From Sva-07 sp963743825 (lineage in GTDB: Bacteria > Actinomycetota > Acidimicrobiia > Acidimicrobiales > Ilumatobacteraceae): 64,000 nucleotides of DNA. The stretch is from assembly GCA_963743825.1 (NCBI GenBank), contig CAVURC010000003.1, positions 1-64,000 on the forward strand, given 5' to 3'. Shown piece by piece: positions 50,106 to 58,112 of this stretch. The position numbers were made by a program, and so were the translations under genes. Within the stretch, counting starts at the first letter, position 1. Every line of letters begins with the position of its first letter. The notes below the pieces were generated by a model. That model ran no database searches. It had not been told where the DNA came from and was given only the letters and a program-made list of their open reading frames with translations.

Positions 50106-52116
50106 ATGGTTCCGCCTGATGGAGTGCGCAGCAAACGACTTCCCACGATGTCCTGGGAGTCGGTCGTCGAGGACGGCGCAACGTCGGTCGACGCGGATCC
50201 GCCGGTCGCCGACGTGCCGCACGATGCGCATGCTCCACTCGCGTCAGAGGCGGCGATCACACCGCTGACCCAGCCGGCCCCGATTTCGTTCTCGTCCGCG
50301 TTCGCGCCCTCCGCCGATCCGTTGCCGATGCAGTCCGAGACGACGATCGAGCCCATTTCGTTTGCGCCTCTCACCCTCGATCCGACGCCGGCGCCCGGCC
50401 GACGAACCACCGGTCGTGCGGTTCGCCCCCATGAGTCCGATCGTCACGGCGATCACCGACCCCGCGCCGCCGGCCTGTCGTGGATCCCGTGCCATCGGGT
50501 GTCGCCGATCCTGCGTCGGATCCTGTGGCCCGAGCCGGTGCATCTGCTCCCGACGTCGCTGACACACCCGCCGCACCGCCAGCCGACATCCCATCGACCG
50601 AGTTGCCGCGAATCGTCGAAGCAACTCCGGTCCCCGAAGCAACCCCCTTCGACGGTGTCGACGTCGGCACCTCCGAGCCGCAGATCACCCAGGGACCTCA
50701 GCTCCCCCGCGGCCAACAGTCCGCTCGGCCACCCGCAGCCGCAGCTGGCCTACGAGTTCGCCGAGCATGCGCCGGTCGCGTCGGCCCATCTCCGCCACCA
50801 GTCGCCCCGGCGTGGACTCAAGTTGTTGCTGACGCTGGTGATTCTGGGCGGCCTCACCGCCGCCGGCATCGTGTTCGGCCGGCCGTATCTCTTCCCGGAT
50901 GGCTGGGACGAAGCGACCCGACCGTACGCGGAGGCCGTCGAGACGGCTCGCGGTGTCGAGTTCATCGAACCCATTGCAGTCATCGCCGAGCCGACCGTCG
51001 ACTACACGACGCGACTCGGTGGCGAGCTGGTCGGAGACTGGTCTGCCGACGAACCCGTGCTGCGCGCGCTCGGACTGCTGAACGGGCCGACCACCGAGGA
51101 GAGTGTCACGGAACTGCTCGCTGATTGGCAGGATGCGGTGTACTCCACCGTCGACGGCCAGGTCTACACCGACACCGGTGTCACCGGAGCGCAGCTCGAC
51201 GCCGAGATCACCGAGGAGATGACTGCGGCGTCGCTCGATCAGGAGTTCCGCTGGTCGGCCGAACAGTCGAGTCGCACGCTGGACGATCAGGTTCTGACGC
51301 TCGCCGAAGTGCAGCGTCAGGCATCCGCCGTGCTCGCGAAGACACCGTTCGCCACCACCCTCGAGCCCCTGTCCCCAGGCGTGTTGGCGTACGTGCCGCC
51401 GATCGTCGGATACGGCGCGCTGGCCCCGGCGACCTTCGCCGAATTCGAGAACCCGGCCACGGGCGCCGAGAATCCGCTCGCGACGATCGGCACGGCCGGG
51501 CCCGGGCCCCTCGTCTCCGAGGTGCCCGTCGCCGCAGTCGAGCCGACGTTGATCGGCGCCGACGTGCTCGTCGGGTCGCCTCGATCACTCGACCGGTCCT
51601 TCTGGTTCCTGGTGTTCGCCGGGTTCCTCGACTCACGTTCCGCCTATCAGGCGAGCGAATCGGTCGTCGAGAACTCCCTGGCGACCGCCGATCGGGCAGG
51701 AACGCAGTGCGTGTACGCAACGTTCTCGGGTGGCGACGTCGTCCAGACGGCCACCTTGCGTGCTGCGCTCGAGGGCTGGTTGGCCGCCGCACCGATCGAG
51801 TTCGCGTCCAGCTTCTCGGTGCTCGCCGATGGCACGTTGCAGTTGGTCAGCTGTGACCCCGGTGTGGGATTCGAGAACCCGAACCGACTCGGCGTGGCCC
51901 GTGAGCTCGTGGGGTGGCGTACGGCGGAACTGGCGACACTCGAGGCAGTCCGAACGGCAAGTGGCACCGAGGCAGATGCCGCTGCCGCGTGGGCGGCAGT
52001 CGAAGCCTCCAACGTCGGTGTCGACCTCGGAGCACTGCCCGGGCGACACGCCGCCCGCAGAGTCTGCAGCCGCCGCGCGAGCGGCTGTTGCCGCGGTGCT
52101 CACGCCCGCCGGCTGA
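50106..52116 (+). CDS. Single-pass anchored protein with disordered N-terminus (frameshifted)
   Basis: Joining frames across changes near 50395, 50470, 50705 and 52050 gives a protein of about 665 residues. The first 240 or so are low-complexity Pro/Ala/Asp/Glu-rich and probably disordered and cytoplasmic. One membrane helix follows (LKLLLTLVILGGLTAAGIVFG, near 50820-50880), then an extracytoplasmic domain of about 400 residues containing VEFIEPIAVIAEPTVDY, TLEPLSPGVLAYVPP and two widely spaced cysteines (TQCVYATF; VSCDPGVGF). I do not recognise the outer domain. The gene stands alone between acs and the convergent yajQ, with no gap to the latter. Confidence 0.6.
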
Positions 52117-52605
52117 TCAGTCGCGGAAGTTCTGGAACTGCAGCGGGATCCCGAGATCCTCGGCCTTGAGTGTCGCAATGACGGCCTGGAGGTCGTCGCG
52201 CTTCTTCGCCGTCACACGGATCGACTCGCCCTGGGTCTGGCTCGACACGCCCTTCGGGCCCTTCTCCTTGATGAGCTTGTTGACCTCCTTGGCCTTGTCG
52301 GAGGAGATTCCGACCTTGATCGTGACGACCTGGCGGACGGTGTTCTGTGTGGCGTCCTGCACGTCGCCGTAGTCGACGCCCTTCAGTGAGACGCTCCGCT
52401 TGACGAGCTTCTCCTCGAGCACGGTGCGCAGTGCGTCGAGACGGTCACGACTCACGGTGTGCAGCGTGATGACCATGTCGTTCTGCTCGATCGTGGAGTT
52501 GGTGTTCTTGAAATCGAATCGGTTGGCAATCTCGCGCTGGGCCTGATCAACGGCGTTGCGGACCTCCTGGGCGTCGACTTCGGACACGACATCGAACGTT
52601 GGCAT
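52117..52605 (-). CDS. YajQ family nucleotide-binding protein
   Basis: A 162-residue protein with two ferredoxin-like domains, matching YajQ end to end: MPTFDVVSEVDAQEVRNAVD, IANRFDFKNTNSTIEQND, and the C-terminal VRVTAKKRDDLQAVIATLK-type motif followed by LGIPLQFQNFRD. A Xanthomonas relative binds cyclic di-GMP; in others the ligand is uncertain. It is convergent with, and directly abuts, the upstream anchored-protein gene. Confidence 0.92.
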   Translation of the reverse strand: MPTFDVVSEVDAQEVRNAVDQAQREIANRFDFKNTNSTIEQNDMVITLHTVSRDRLDALRTVLEEKLVKRSVSLKGVDYGDVQDATQNTVRQVVTIKVGISSDKAKEVNKLIKEKGPKGVSSQTQGESIRVTAKKRDDLQAVIATLKAEDLGIPLQFQNFRD

Positions 52606-52661
52606 GCGCTCCAGGGTAGCGACCTTGCCCGATCAGGCGTGGCGCCGGCCGCGTCGACCGG

Positions 52662-52667
52662 TACGCT
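52662..52667 (+). promoter_or_regulatory. -10-like TACGCT box before tRNA-Tyr
   Basis: The sequence CCGGTACGCTCAG lies 49 bases before tRNA-Tyr. Very similar GGTACnCT boxes precede tRNA-Thr (53438) and tRNA-Trp (55235), which supports a shared promoter type. A matching -35 is not obvious. Confidence 0.4.
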
Positions 52668-52715
52668 CAGGCCGCCCTGTTCATCGCTCGTTCGGGGTAC
52701 GCACACACAAGTCAT

Positions 52716-52800
52716 GGGTCGGTGCCCGAGCGGCCAAAGGGAGCAGACTGTAAATCTGCCGGCACTGCCTTCGAAGGTTCGAATCCTTCCCGGCCCACCA
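52716..52800 (+). tRNA. tRNA-Tyr (GTA)
   Basis: An 85-base class II tRNA with acceptor pair GGGTCGG/CCGGCCC, anticodon loop CTGTAAA (anticodon GTA) and a long variable arm, as expected for bacterial tRNA-Tyr. The T arm contains GGTTCGAATCC. The CCA end is encoded, unlike in the other three tRNAs of this region. Confidence 0.95.
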
Positions 52801-52846
52801 CACGTCCGCTTCCACGAGCGACGTCGTCGCGTCCCGGTGCTGCTCG

Positions 52847-53377
52847 TCAGAGCAGCAATTGCATGATGGCGACGTCGAGCCACCGGTTGAACTTGCGGCC
52901 GACCTCGCGTTCGATTCCGACCAGCTCGAAACCGCACGCCTCGTGGAGTGCCCGCGACGCTACGCCGCTCGCTTCGATCCGGGCGATGATCGAATGGAAG
53001 CCCGAGTCACGGGCGATGTCGATCACGTGCTCCATGAGGGTCCGTCCGATCCCCAATCGGGGGTGCCGACGCGACACGTAGACCGAGTCCTCCACGGTCG
53101 TGCGATACGCGGCGCGCTCCTTGTACGGCGAGAGCGACGCGAAGCCGACCACCTCGTCGTCGAGCACGGCCACGACGGCGGAGAAGGCACCGGAGCGCTG
53201 CGCCAGCCATCGACGCTGCTCGTCGAGCGTTCGGGCAACGAGATCGAACGTGCTCACCTGGCTCTCGACCTCGGCGTTGTAGATCGCCATGACGGCGGGT
53301 GCGTCATCGAGCGTGGCGAGGCGCACCGTGATCGGGCCGCGAGCACCTGTCGAGGTGGTGAGAGGCGTGGTCGACAC
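52847..53377 (-). CDS. GNAT acetyltransferase (phosphinothricin acetyltransferase-like)
   Basis: A 176-residue acetyltransferase. Features: ITVRLATLDDAPAVMAIYNAEV at the start, VVGFASLSPYKERAAYRTTVEDSVYV, the acetyl-CoA loop RHPRLGIGRTLMEHVI (Q/RxxGxG/A), and SIIARIEASGVASRALHEACGFEL near the end. This order is typical of the Pat/Bar-like group, which acetylates phosphinothricin, methionine sulfoximine or unknown amines. It reads against the flanking tRNA genes and looks like an insertion into an otherwise co-directional block. Confidence 0.82.
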   Translation of the reverse strand: MSTTPLTTSTGARGPITVRLATLDDAPAVMAIYNAEVESQVSTFDLVARTLDEQRRWLAQRSGAFSAVVAVLDDEVVGFASLSPYKERAAYRTTVEDSVYVSRRHPRLGIGRTLMEHVIDIARDSGFHSIIARIEASGVASRALHEACGFELVGIEREVGRKFNRWLDVAIMQLLL

Positions 53378-53437
53378 GACGACGCAGAGTACTGCCGCAC
53401 GGGCGAATCTCCGCGGTGGTTGTCCTCGCTCGGCCGG

Positions 53438-53443
53438 TACACT
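53438..53443 (+). promoter_or_regulatory. -10-like TACACT box before tRNA-Thr
   Basis: CCGGTACACTCC precedes tRNA-Thr by 81 bases; TGGTTG at 53417-53422 could be a -35 with a 15-base spacer. This is the likely promoter for the tRNA-Thr, tRNA-Met, tuf transcript. Confidence 0.45.
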
Positions 53444-53524
53444 CCCCTGCTTGGTCGCGGCGGTGCCGCGCCCCGAAGGGTGCCCCGGGTACCGCTACAA
53501 ACGGTGCGTTGCACCTGTCAGAAC

Positions 53525-53597
53525 GCCCTCTTAGCTCAGTCGGTAGAGCACAGCCATGGTAAGGCTGGTGTCGTGGGTTCGATTCCCACAGAGGGCT
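53525..53597 (+). tRNA. tRNA-Thr (GGT)
   Basis: A 73-base tRNA with acceptor pair GCCCTCT/AGAGGGC, D-arm TTAGCTCAGTCGGTAGAGC, anticodon loop ATGGTAA (anticodon GGT) and T-loop GGGTTCGATTCCC. CCA is not encoded. Confidence 0.95.
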
Positions 53598-53640
53598 CGA
53601 CCAAGTGGTCGGGCAACCGTCCGGTCGCGAGCAAAACCCT

Positions 53641-53714
53641 GGCGGCGTAGCTCAGTTGGTCAGAGCATCCGGCTCATAATCGGAAGGTCATCGGTTCAAG
53701 TCCGATCGCCGCTA
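53641..53714 (+). tRNA. tRNA-Met (CAT), elongator type
   Basis: A 74-base tRNA with acceptor GGCGGCG/CGCCGCT (G1-U72 wobble), anticodon loop CTCATAA (anticodon CAT) and T-arm CGGTTCAAGTCCG. The paired 1-72 ends and TTCAAG T-loop argue against the initiator tRNA; a tRNA-Ile2 with modified C34 cannot be fully excluded. It lies 60 bases before tuf. Confidence 0.92.
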
Positions 53715-53774
53715 CTACATATCCAGTCAGATCCCCGATTCGTTCGGAATCACCTCAGGAGTCAGAGGAAAGTA

Positions 53775-54959
53775 ATGAGCAAGCAGAAGTTTGAGCGTAA
53801 TAAGCCGCATGTGAATATTGGTACGATGGGTCATATTGATCATGGTAAGACGACGTTGACGGCGGCTATTTCGCGGACGTTGGCGGATCGTGGGTTGGCT
53901 GAGTTCACGGCGTTTGATTCGATTGACAAGGCGCCGGAGGAGAAGGCGCGTGGTATTACGATTTCGATTGCTCATATTGAGTATGAGACTGAGAATCGTC
54001 ATTATGCGCATGTTGATATGCCGGGTCATGCGGATTACATCAAGAATATGATTACGGGTGCTGCGCAGGTTGATGGCGCGATTTTGGTGGTTGCGGCGAC
54101 GGATGGTCCGATGCCGCAGACGCGTGAGCATGTGTTGTTGGCTCGTCAGGTTGGGGTGCCGTCGATCATTGTTGCGTTGAACAAGGCGGACATGGTTGAT
54201 GATGAGGAGTTGATGGAGTTGGTGGAGCTCGAGGTTCGTGAGCTGCTGAATGAGTATGAGTTCCCGGGTGATGATGTTCCGGTTGTGCAGGTTTCAGCGT
54301 TGAAGGCGTTGGAGGGTGATCCTGTGTGGCAGGAGAAGATCATGGAGTTGATGGCTGCGGCTGATTCGTTCATTCCGTTGCCGGTGCGTGAGTTGGACAA
54401 GCCGTTCTTGATGCCGATCGAGGATGTGTTCACGATCACGGGTCGTGGCACGGTGGTGACGGGCAAGGTCGAGCAGGGCATTGTTCATACGGGTGATGAG
54501 ATTGAGATTGTCGGGTTGCGTGCGACGCAGAAGACGACGTGTACGGGTGTTGAGATGTTCCGTAAGTTGTTGGATGAGGGTCAGGCGGGTGACAACATTG
54601 GTGCGTTGCTTCGTGGGACGGCGAAGGAGGATGTGGAGCGGGGTCAGGTGTTGTGTAAGCCTGGCAGCATTACGCCGCACACGAATTTTGAGGGTCAGGT
54701 GTATGTGTTGAACAAGGATGAGGGTGGGCGGCATAAGCCGTTCTTCAACAATTATCGTCCTCAGTTCTTTTTCCGTACGACTGATGTGACGGGGACGATT
54801 GAGTTGCCGGCGGGTACGGAGATGGTGATGCCTGGTGACAATGTGGAGATCACGGTGGAGTTGGGTAAGCCGATCGCGATGGATGAGGGTTTGCGTTTCG
54901 CTATTCGTGAGGGTGGTCGCACTGTGGGTGCCGGCCGTGTCACCAAGATCCTGAAGTGA
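53775..54959 (+). CDS. tuf: Elongation factor Tu
   Basis: A 394-residue EF-Tu that carries aminoacyl-tRNA to the ribosome. GTPase motifs are GHIDHGKTTL (residues 19-28), RGITISIAH, DMPGHADYIKN, and NKADMVDDEE; domains 2 and 3 are complete. The protein is of ordinary actinobacterial type. The DNA is not: codons such as GGT, CAT, GAT, ATT, CGT and TTG dominate, whereas all neighbours use GGC, CAC, GAC, ATC and CTC. The last 45 bases return to the local style (GCCGGCCGTGTCACCAAGATC). AGAGGAAAG stands before the ATG at 53775. It is cotranscribed with tRNA-Thr and tRNA-Met, as in the E. coli tufB locus. Confidence 0.97.
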   Translation: MSKQKFERNKPHVNIGTMGHIDHGKTTLTAAISRTLADRGLAEFTAFDSIDKAPEEKARGITISIAHIEYETENRHYAHVDMPGHADYIKNMITGAAQVDGAILVVAATDGPMPQTREHVLLARQVGVPSIIVALNKADMVDDEELMELVELEVRELLNEYEFPGDDVPVVQVSALKALEGDPVWQEKIMELMAAADSFIPLPVRELDKPFLMPIEDVFTITGRGTVVTGKVEQGIVHTGDEIEIVGLRATQKTTCTGVEMFRKLLDEGQAGDNIGALLRGTAKEDVERGQVLCKPGSITPHTNFEGQVYVLNKDEGGRHKPFFNNYRPQFFFRTTDVTGTIELPAGTEMVMPGDNVEITVELGKPIAMDEGLRFAIREGGRTVGAGRVTKILK

Positions 54960-55000
54960 CCCTGAATTCTTTCGAAGTCTGAACAGAGAAGAGAACTGAC

Positions 55001-55165
55001 ATGGCCAAGAGTGACAAGCGGGTCAAGGTGACCCTCGAGTGCACCGAGTGCAAGCGGCGCAACTACATCACGATGAAGTCCAAGGTGAACGATCGTGAGC
55101 GCCTCGAGATGAAGAAGTACTGCGCCAACGAGCGTCAGCACACCCTCCACAAGGAGACCCGCTGA
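55001..55165 (+). CDS. rpmG: 50S ribosomal protein L33
   Basis: A 54-residue L33: MAKSDKRVKVTLECTECKRR, then NYITMKSKVNDRERLEMKKY and CANERQHTLHKETR. The zinc-binding L33 form has CxxC twice; here the first pair (CTEC) is intact but the second is CANE, so only three of four ligand cysteines remain. Spacing from tuf is 41 bases with a GAGAAGAG-like Shine-Dalgarno. Codon use is normal for the window, in contrast to tuf. Confidence 0.93.
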   Translation: MAKSDKRVKVTLECTECKRRNYITMKSKVNDRERLEMKKYCANERQHTLHKETR

Positions 55166-55234
55166 CCACGAGGCGATGAACGGGCAGCGAGTGCGGTCGG
55201 AAACGGCCGCAGTCAGCCTTCGTGGATGCGCTGG

Positions 55235-55240
55235 TACCCT
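55235..55240 (+). promoter_or_regulatory. -10-like TACCCT box before tRNA-Trp
   Basis: CTGGTACCCTCG lies 28 bases before tRNA-Trp and shares the GGTACnCT shape with the boxes before tRNA-Tyr and tRNA-Thr. It may start the tRNA-Trp, secE, nusG transcript. Confidence 0.4.
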
Positions 55241-55268
55241 CGACAGGTACTCGGCGTGTCCCGCCCCG

Positions 55269-55341
55269 AGGGCAGTAGCTCAGCTGGTAGAGCATCGGTC
55301 TCCAAAACCGACGGTCGGGGGTTCGAGTCCCTCCTGCCCTG
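55269..55341 (+). tRNA. tRNA-Trp (CCA)
   Basis: A 73-base tRNA with acceptor AGGGCAG/CTGCCCT, anticodon loop CTCCAAA (anticodon CCA), D-arm TAGCTCAGCTGGTAGAGC and T-arm GGGGGTTCGAGTCCCT. CCA is not encoded directly after the discriminator G. It sits between rpmG and secE as in E. coli. Confidence 0.95.
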
Positions 55342-55362
55342 CCCACCACCGAACGAGAAATC

Positions 55363-55662
55363 ATGTCACTGGACGATCTGAACCGCGAGCAGAAGCGACA
55401 GCTTCGCAAGATGGGTGCCCTCGACGAGCAGGGCAAGCCGACGCGCGCCCAGCCGACTGCGAAGAAGAAGAACGAGCGGGTCGGCATCCGCCAATACCTG
55501 CGAGAAGTTCGCGACGAGATGCGCAAGGTCGCCTGGCCGGCTCGCCCGGAGGTGAAGCGCTACTCGATCATCGTGATCATCACCGTCGTGGTGTACACGG
55601 CGCTGGTCGGCGGACTCGACTACGTCTTCTCCGAATTCTCCCAGTGGTACTACTCCTCCTGA
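55363..55662 (+). CDS. secE: Preprotein translocase subunit SecE
   Basis: A 99-residue SecE with a basic N-terminal tail, the amphipathic helix motif IRQYLREVRDEMRKVAWPARPE and a single membrane helix (YSIIVIITVVVYTALVGGLDYV). It stabilises SecY in the translocon. The nusG start follows the stop by one base. Confidence 0.95.
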   Translation: MSLDDLNREQKRQLRKMGALDEQGKPTRAQPTAKKKNERVGIRQYLREVRDEMRKVAWPARPEVKRYSIIVIITVVVYTALVGGLDYVFSEFSQWYYSS

Positions 55663-55663
55663 C

Positions 55664-56581
55664 ATGACCGACGACACCGAGACGACGAGCGATGACATGA
55701 CCGACAACGACGAGACCACGAACCCGCTCGACCTGCTCCCCGTCGGCGACACCGACGTGTTCGCAGAGACCGCCGAGAACGACGACGACACCGACCACGG
55801 CACCGACGTCGCCGAAGAAGTCGAAGCCATGCACATCGAAACCAGTGCCGACGATGGTGCCTCCGACGATGAGTCGCCCTCCGACCCCGAAGACTCGGAC
55901 ACAGCCGCTGACGACTCGGACACAGCCGCCGAGGGAAGCGCCAGCGACGAGGCGGACACCGATGCCGACCAGGATGGTCACGTCGAGGATGGCGGTGAGG
56001 CGTCGGAAAGTGTTCTCGACGATCCCACGATGCGCCCCGGTCAGTGGTACGTGGTGCACACCCAGTCGGGTTACGAGAAGAAGGTCACGGCCAACCTCGA
56101 GGCCCGTATCCAGTCGATGAACATGGAGGACAAGATCTACGAGATCGTCATCCCCATGGAAGAGGTCGACGAGTTCAAGAACGGCAAGAAGCAGACCGTG
56201 CAGCGCAAGGTCTTCCCGGGCTACCTGCTCGTTCGCTGCATCATGGACGACGAGTCCTGGTACTGCGTGCGCAACACCCCCGGCATCACGGGCTTCGTCG
56301 GCCAGAGCCGTCAAGGCCAGAAGCCGACCCCGCTGTCGCGCCGTGAGGTCAAGACCTTCCTGACGCCGAAGACCGAAGGCGTCGACGCAGCTCCTCGTCG
56401 CACGGCGAAGCTCGACTACGAAGAAGGCGAGAGTGTTCGCGTGAAGGAAGGCCCATTCGCCGACTTCACCGGCCAGATCGCCGAGATCAATGCAGACCAC
56501 ATGAAGCTGAAGGTTCTCGTCAACATCTTCGGTCGCGAGACCCTGGTGGAGATGGACTTCAGCCAGGTCGCCAAACTCTGA
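55664..56581 (+). CDS. nusG: Transcription termination/antitermination protein NusG
   Basis: A 305-residue NusG. Residues 1-122 are an acidic, low-complexity extension rich in Asp, Glu, Ser and Thr, with a repeated SDTAA unit; such extensions are common in actinobacterial NusG. The NGN domain starts at RPGQWYVVHTQSGYEKKV and contains KVFPGYLLVRC and the RNA-polymerase-contacting NTPGITGFVG. The KOW domain is EGESVRVKEGPFADFTGQI. It couples RNA polymerase to ribosomes or Rho. Confidence 0.96.
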   Translation: MTDDTETTSDDMTDNDETTNPLDLLPVGDTDVFAETAENDDDTDHGTDVAEEVEAMHIETSADDGASDDESPSDPEDSDTAADDSDTAAEGSASDEADTDADQDGHVEDGGEASESVLDDPTMRPGQWYVVHTQSGYEKKVTANLEARIQSMNMEDKIYEIVIPMEEVDEFKNGKKQTVQRKVFPGYLLVRCIMDDESWYCVRNTPGITGFVGQSRQGQKPTPLSRREVKTFLTPKTEGVDAAPRRTAKLDYEEGESVRVKEGPFADFTGQIAEINADHMKLKVLVNIFGRETLVEMDFSQVAKL

Positions 56582-56620
56582 TTCGCCACTGGCGACGGAC
56601 AACAACAAAGGAACATCACC

Positions 56621-57046
56621 ATGGCGAAAAAGAAGATTCTCACGGTCGTCAAGATCCAGATCGAAGCCGGCAAGGCCAGCCCCGCACCGCCCGTCGGTAC
56701 GGCCCTCGGACCGCACGGCATCGCGATCATGGATTTCGTGAAGGCCTACAACGCACGGACCGAAGCGCAGGCCGGCACGGTCATCCCGACCGAGATCACC
56801 ATCTACGAAGATCGCACGTTCGACTTCGTGCTCAAGACCCCGCCGACCGCGGTGCTCGTGCGTGAGAAGGCCGGCCTCGCGAAGGCGGCGAACAACCCGG
56901 GCTCGGAGATCGCTGGTTCGATCACCGAGGCGCAGCTCGAGGAGATCGCCACCATCAAGCTGCCCGACCTCAACGCCTACGACATGGAAGCTGCCAAGCA
57001 GCAGGTCCGTGGCACCGCCCGCTCCATGGGGATTGAAGTCGTCTGA
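56621..57046 (+). CDS. rplK: 50S ribosomal protein L11
   Basis: A 141-residue L11 with KIQIEAGKASPAPPVGTALG and the C-terminal RNA-binding domain (KLPDLNAYDMEAAKQQVRGT). It forms the GTPase-associated centre with 23S rRNA. A good AAAGGAAC Shine-Dalgarno-like stretch stands before the ATG. Four short hairpins follow its stop. Confidence 0.96.
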   Translation: MAKKKILTVVKIQIEAGKASPAPPVGTALGPHGIAIMDFVKAYNARTEAQAGTVIPTEITIYEDRTFDFVLKTPPTAVLVREKAGLAKAANNPGSEIAGSITEAQLEEIATIKLPDLNAYDMEAAKQQVRGTARSMGIEVV

Positions 57047-57055
57047 CGACGCCTT

Positions 57056-57130
57056 GACGCCTTCGGCGTCCCGACGGCTCCGCCGTCGCAATCCTTTCTC
57101 GGTGCTCCGCACCGAACGCACTTCGTGCGT
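57056..57130 (+). repeat. Four consecutive tri-loop hairpins between rplK and rplA
   Basis: Four perfect small hairpins follow one another: GACGCC-TTC-GGCGTC (57056-57070), CGACGGC-TCC-GCCGTCG (57072-57088), TCGGTGC-TCC-GCACCGA (57099-57115) and ACGCAC-TTC-GTGCGT (57116-57130). Each has a 6-7-base stem and a three-base loop TTC or TCC, while stem sequences differ. This regularity is unlikely by chance. It may modulate L11/L1 mRNA stability, cause pausing, or record repeated insertion of a tiny palindrome. Confidence 0.8.
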
Positions 57131-57205
57131 GAAACTTCAATTCACACCAACAGTCTCGACCGGGAGTACCTCGACCGGCGGGCTTTCCACTGAGGGAGAC
57201 AGACA

Positions 57206-57901
57206 ATGTCAGGCAAGAAGTACGCAAACGCGCTCAAGCAGTTCGATCGGGACCAGTTCTACGGCCCGGTCGAGGCGGTCGGGCTCGTCAAGACGATGGC
57301 GTCGGCGAAGTTCGACGAAGGCGTCGACATCTCGATCCGCCTCGGCGTCGACCCGCGCAAGGCCGACCAGATGGTCCGTGGGACCGTGGCACTGCCCGCG
57401 GGTACCGGCAAGGACATCCGTGTCGCCGTGTTCGCCACCGGCGAAGCCGCCGATGAGGCCCGCGCTGCCGGCGCCGACATCGTCGGTGCCGACGACCTCG
57501 CCACCGAGGTCGAGGGCGGCAAGATGGATTTCGACCTCGTCATCGCCACTCCCGAGATGATGCCCGTCGTCGGTCGCCTCGGCCGGGTGCTCGGTCCTCG
57601 TGGGCTGATGCCCAACCCGAAGACCGGCACGGTCACGCCCGATGTGGGCAAGGCCGTCGAGGACTTCAAGGGCGGAAAGGTCGAATACCGGACCGACCGT
57701 TACGGCAATGTGCATGTGCCGCTCGGCAAGGCCAGCTTCGAGCTCTCGGCGTTGGAGTCGAACTTCCGTGCCGTGATCGACGAGATCCAGCGTGCGAAGC
57801 CGGCCTCGGCCAAGGGCAAGTACCTCAAGAAGATCACCGTGTCGTCCACGATGGGCCCCGGCGTCCACGTCGACACCGGGCGCCTCAAGCCGGAAACCTG
57901 A
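57206..57901 (+). CDS. rplA: 50S ribosomal protein L1
   Basis: A 231-residue L1 with KFDEGVDISIRLGVDPRKADQ near residue 34, the signature LGPRGLMPNPKTGTVTPDVG near residue 131, and the C-terminal KGKYLKKITVSSTMGPGVHVD. L1 binds 23S rRNA at the exit-site stalk and often represses its own operon. A GAGGGAGAC Shine-Dalgarno-like sequence precedes the ATG. Confidence 0.96.
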   Translation: MSGKKYANALKQFDRDQFYGPVEAVGLVKTMASAKFDEGVDISIRLGVDPRKADQMVRGTVALPAGTGKDIRVAVFATGEAADEARAAGADIVGADDLATEVEGGKMDFDLVIATPEMMPVVGRLGRVLGPRGLMPNPKTGTVTPDVGKAVEDFKGGKVEYRTDRYGNVHVPLGKASFELSALESNFRAVIDEIQRAKPASAKGKYLKKITVSSTMGPGVHVDTGRLKPET

Positions 57902-57904
57902 TCC

Positions 57905-58112
57905 GCAGCGCTAGTCTTTGCGCGGTTACATAGAACGGTCGCTCGCCTGAGACCGTTGGTCCCCGACCGGGGGTAATGGGTCCGCCCGCCAACCGAGGTG
58001 CATATCGCCGAAGAACCACGCTCGCCCGATTCGTTCGGTGTGCGTGCGCTCCTCGTCGGTGTTCGCATCTGATGCGAGCACCACGAGTTGCAGCGAAAGG
58101 AGGTATGCACAC
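57905..58112 (+). ncRNA. Probable L10 leader (rplJL 5' regulatory RNA)
   Basis: The 211 bases between rplA and rplJ contain no gene but several stems, including TCGCATCTGATGCGA (58064-58078) and GGTCCCCGACCGGGGG, then AAAGGAGG before the rplJ ATG. In many bacteria L10(L12)4 binds a leader at this place to repress rplJL. The location and structure fit; I have not matched the L10 kink-turn consensus base by base. Confidence 0.5.
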
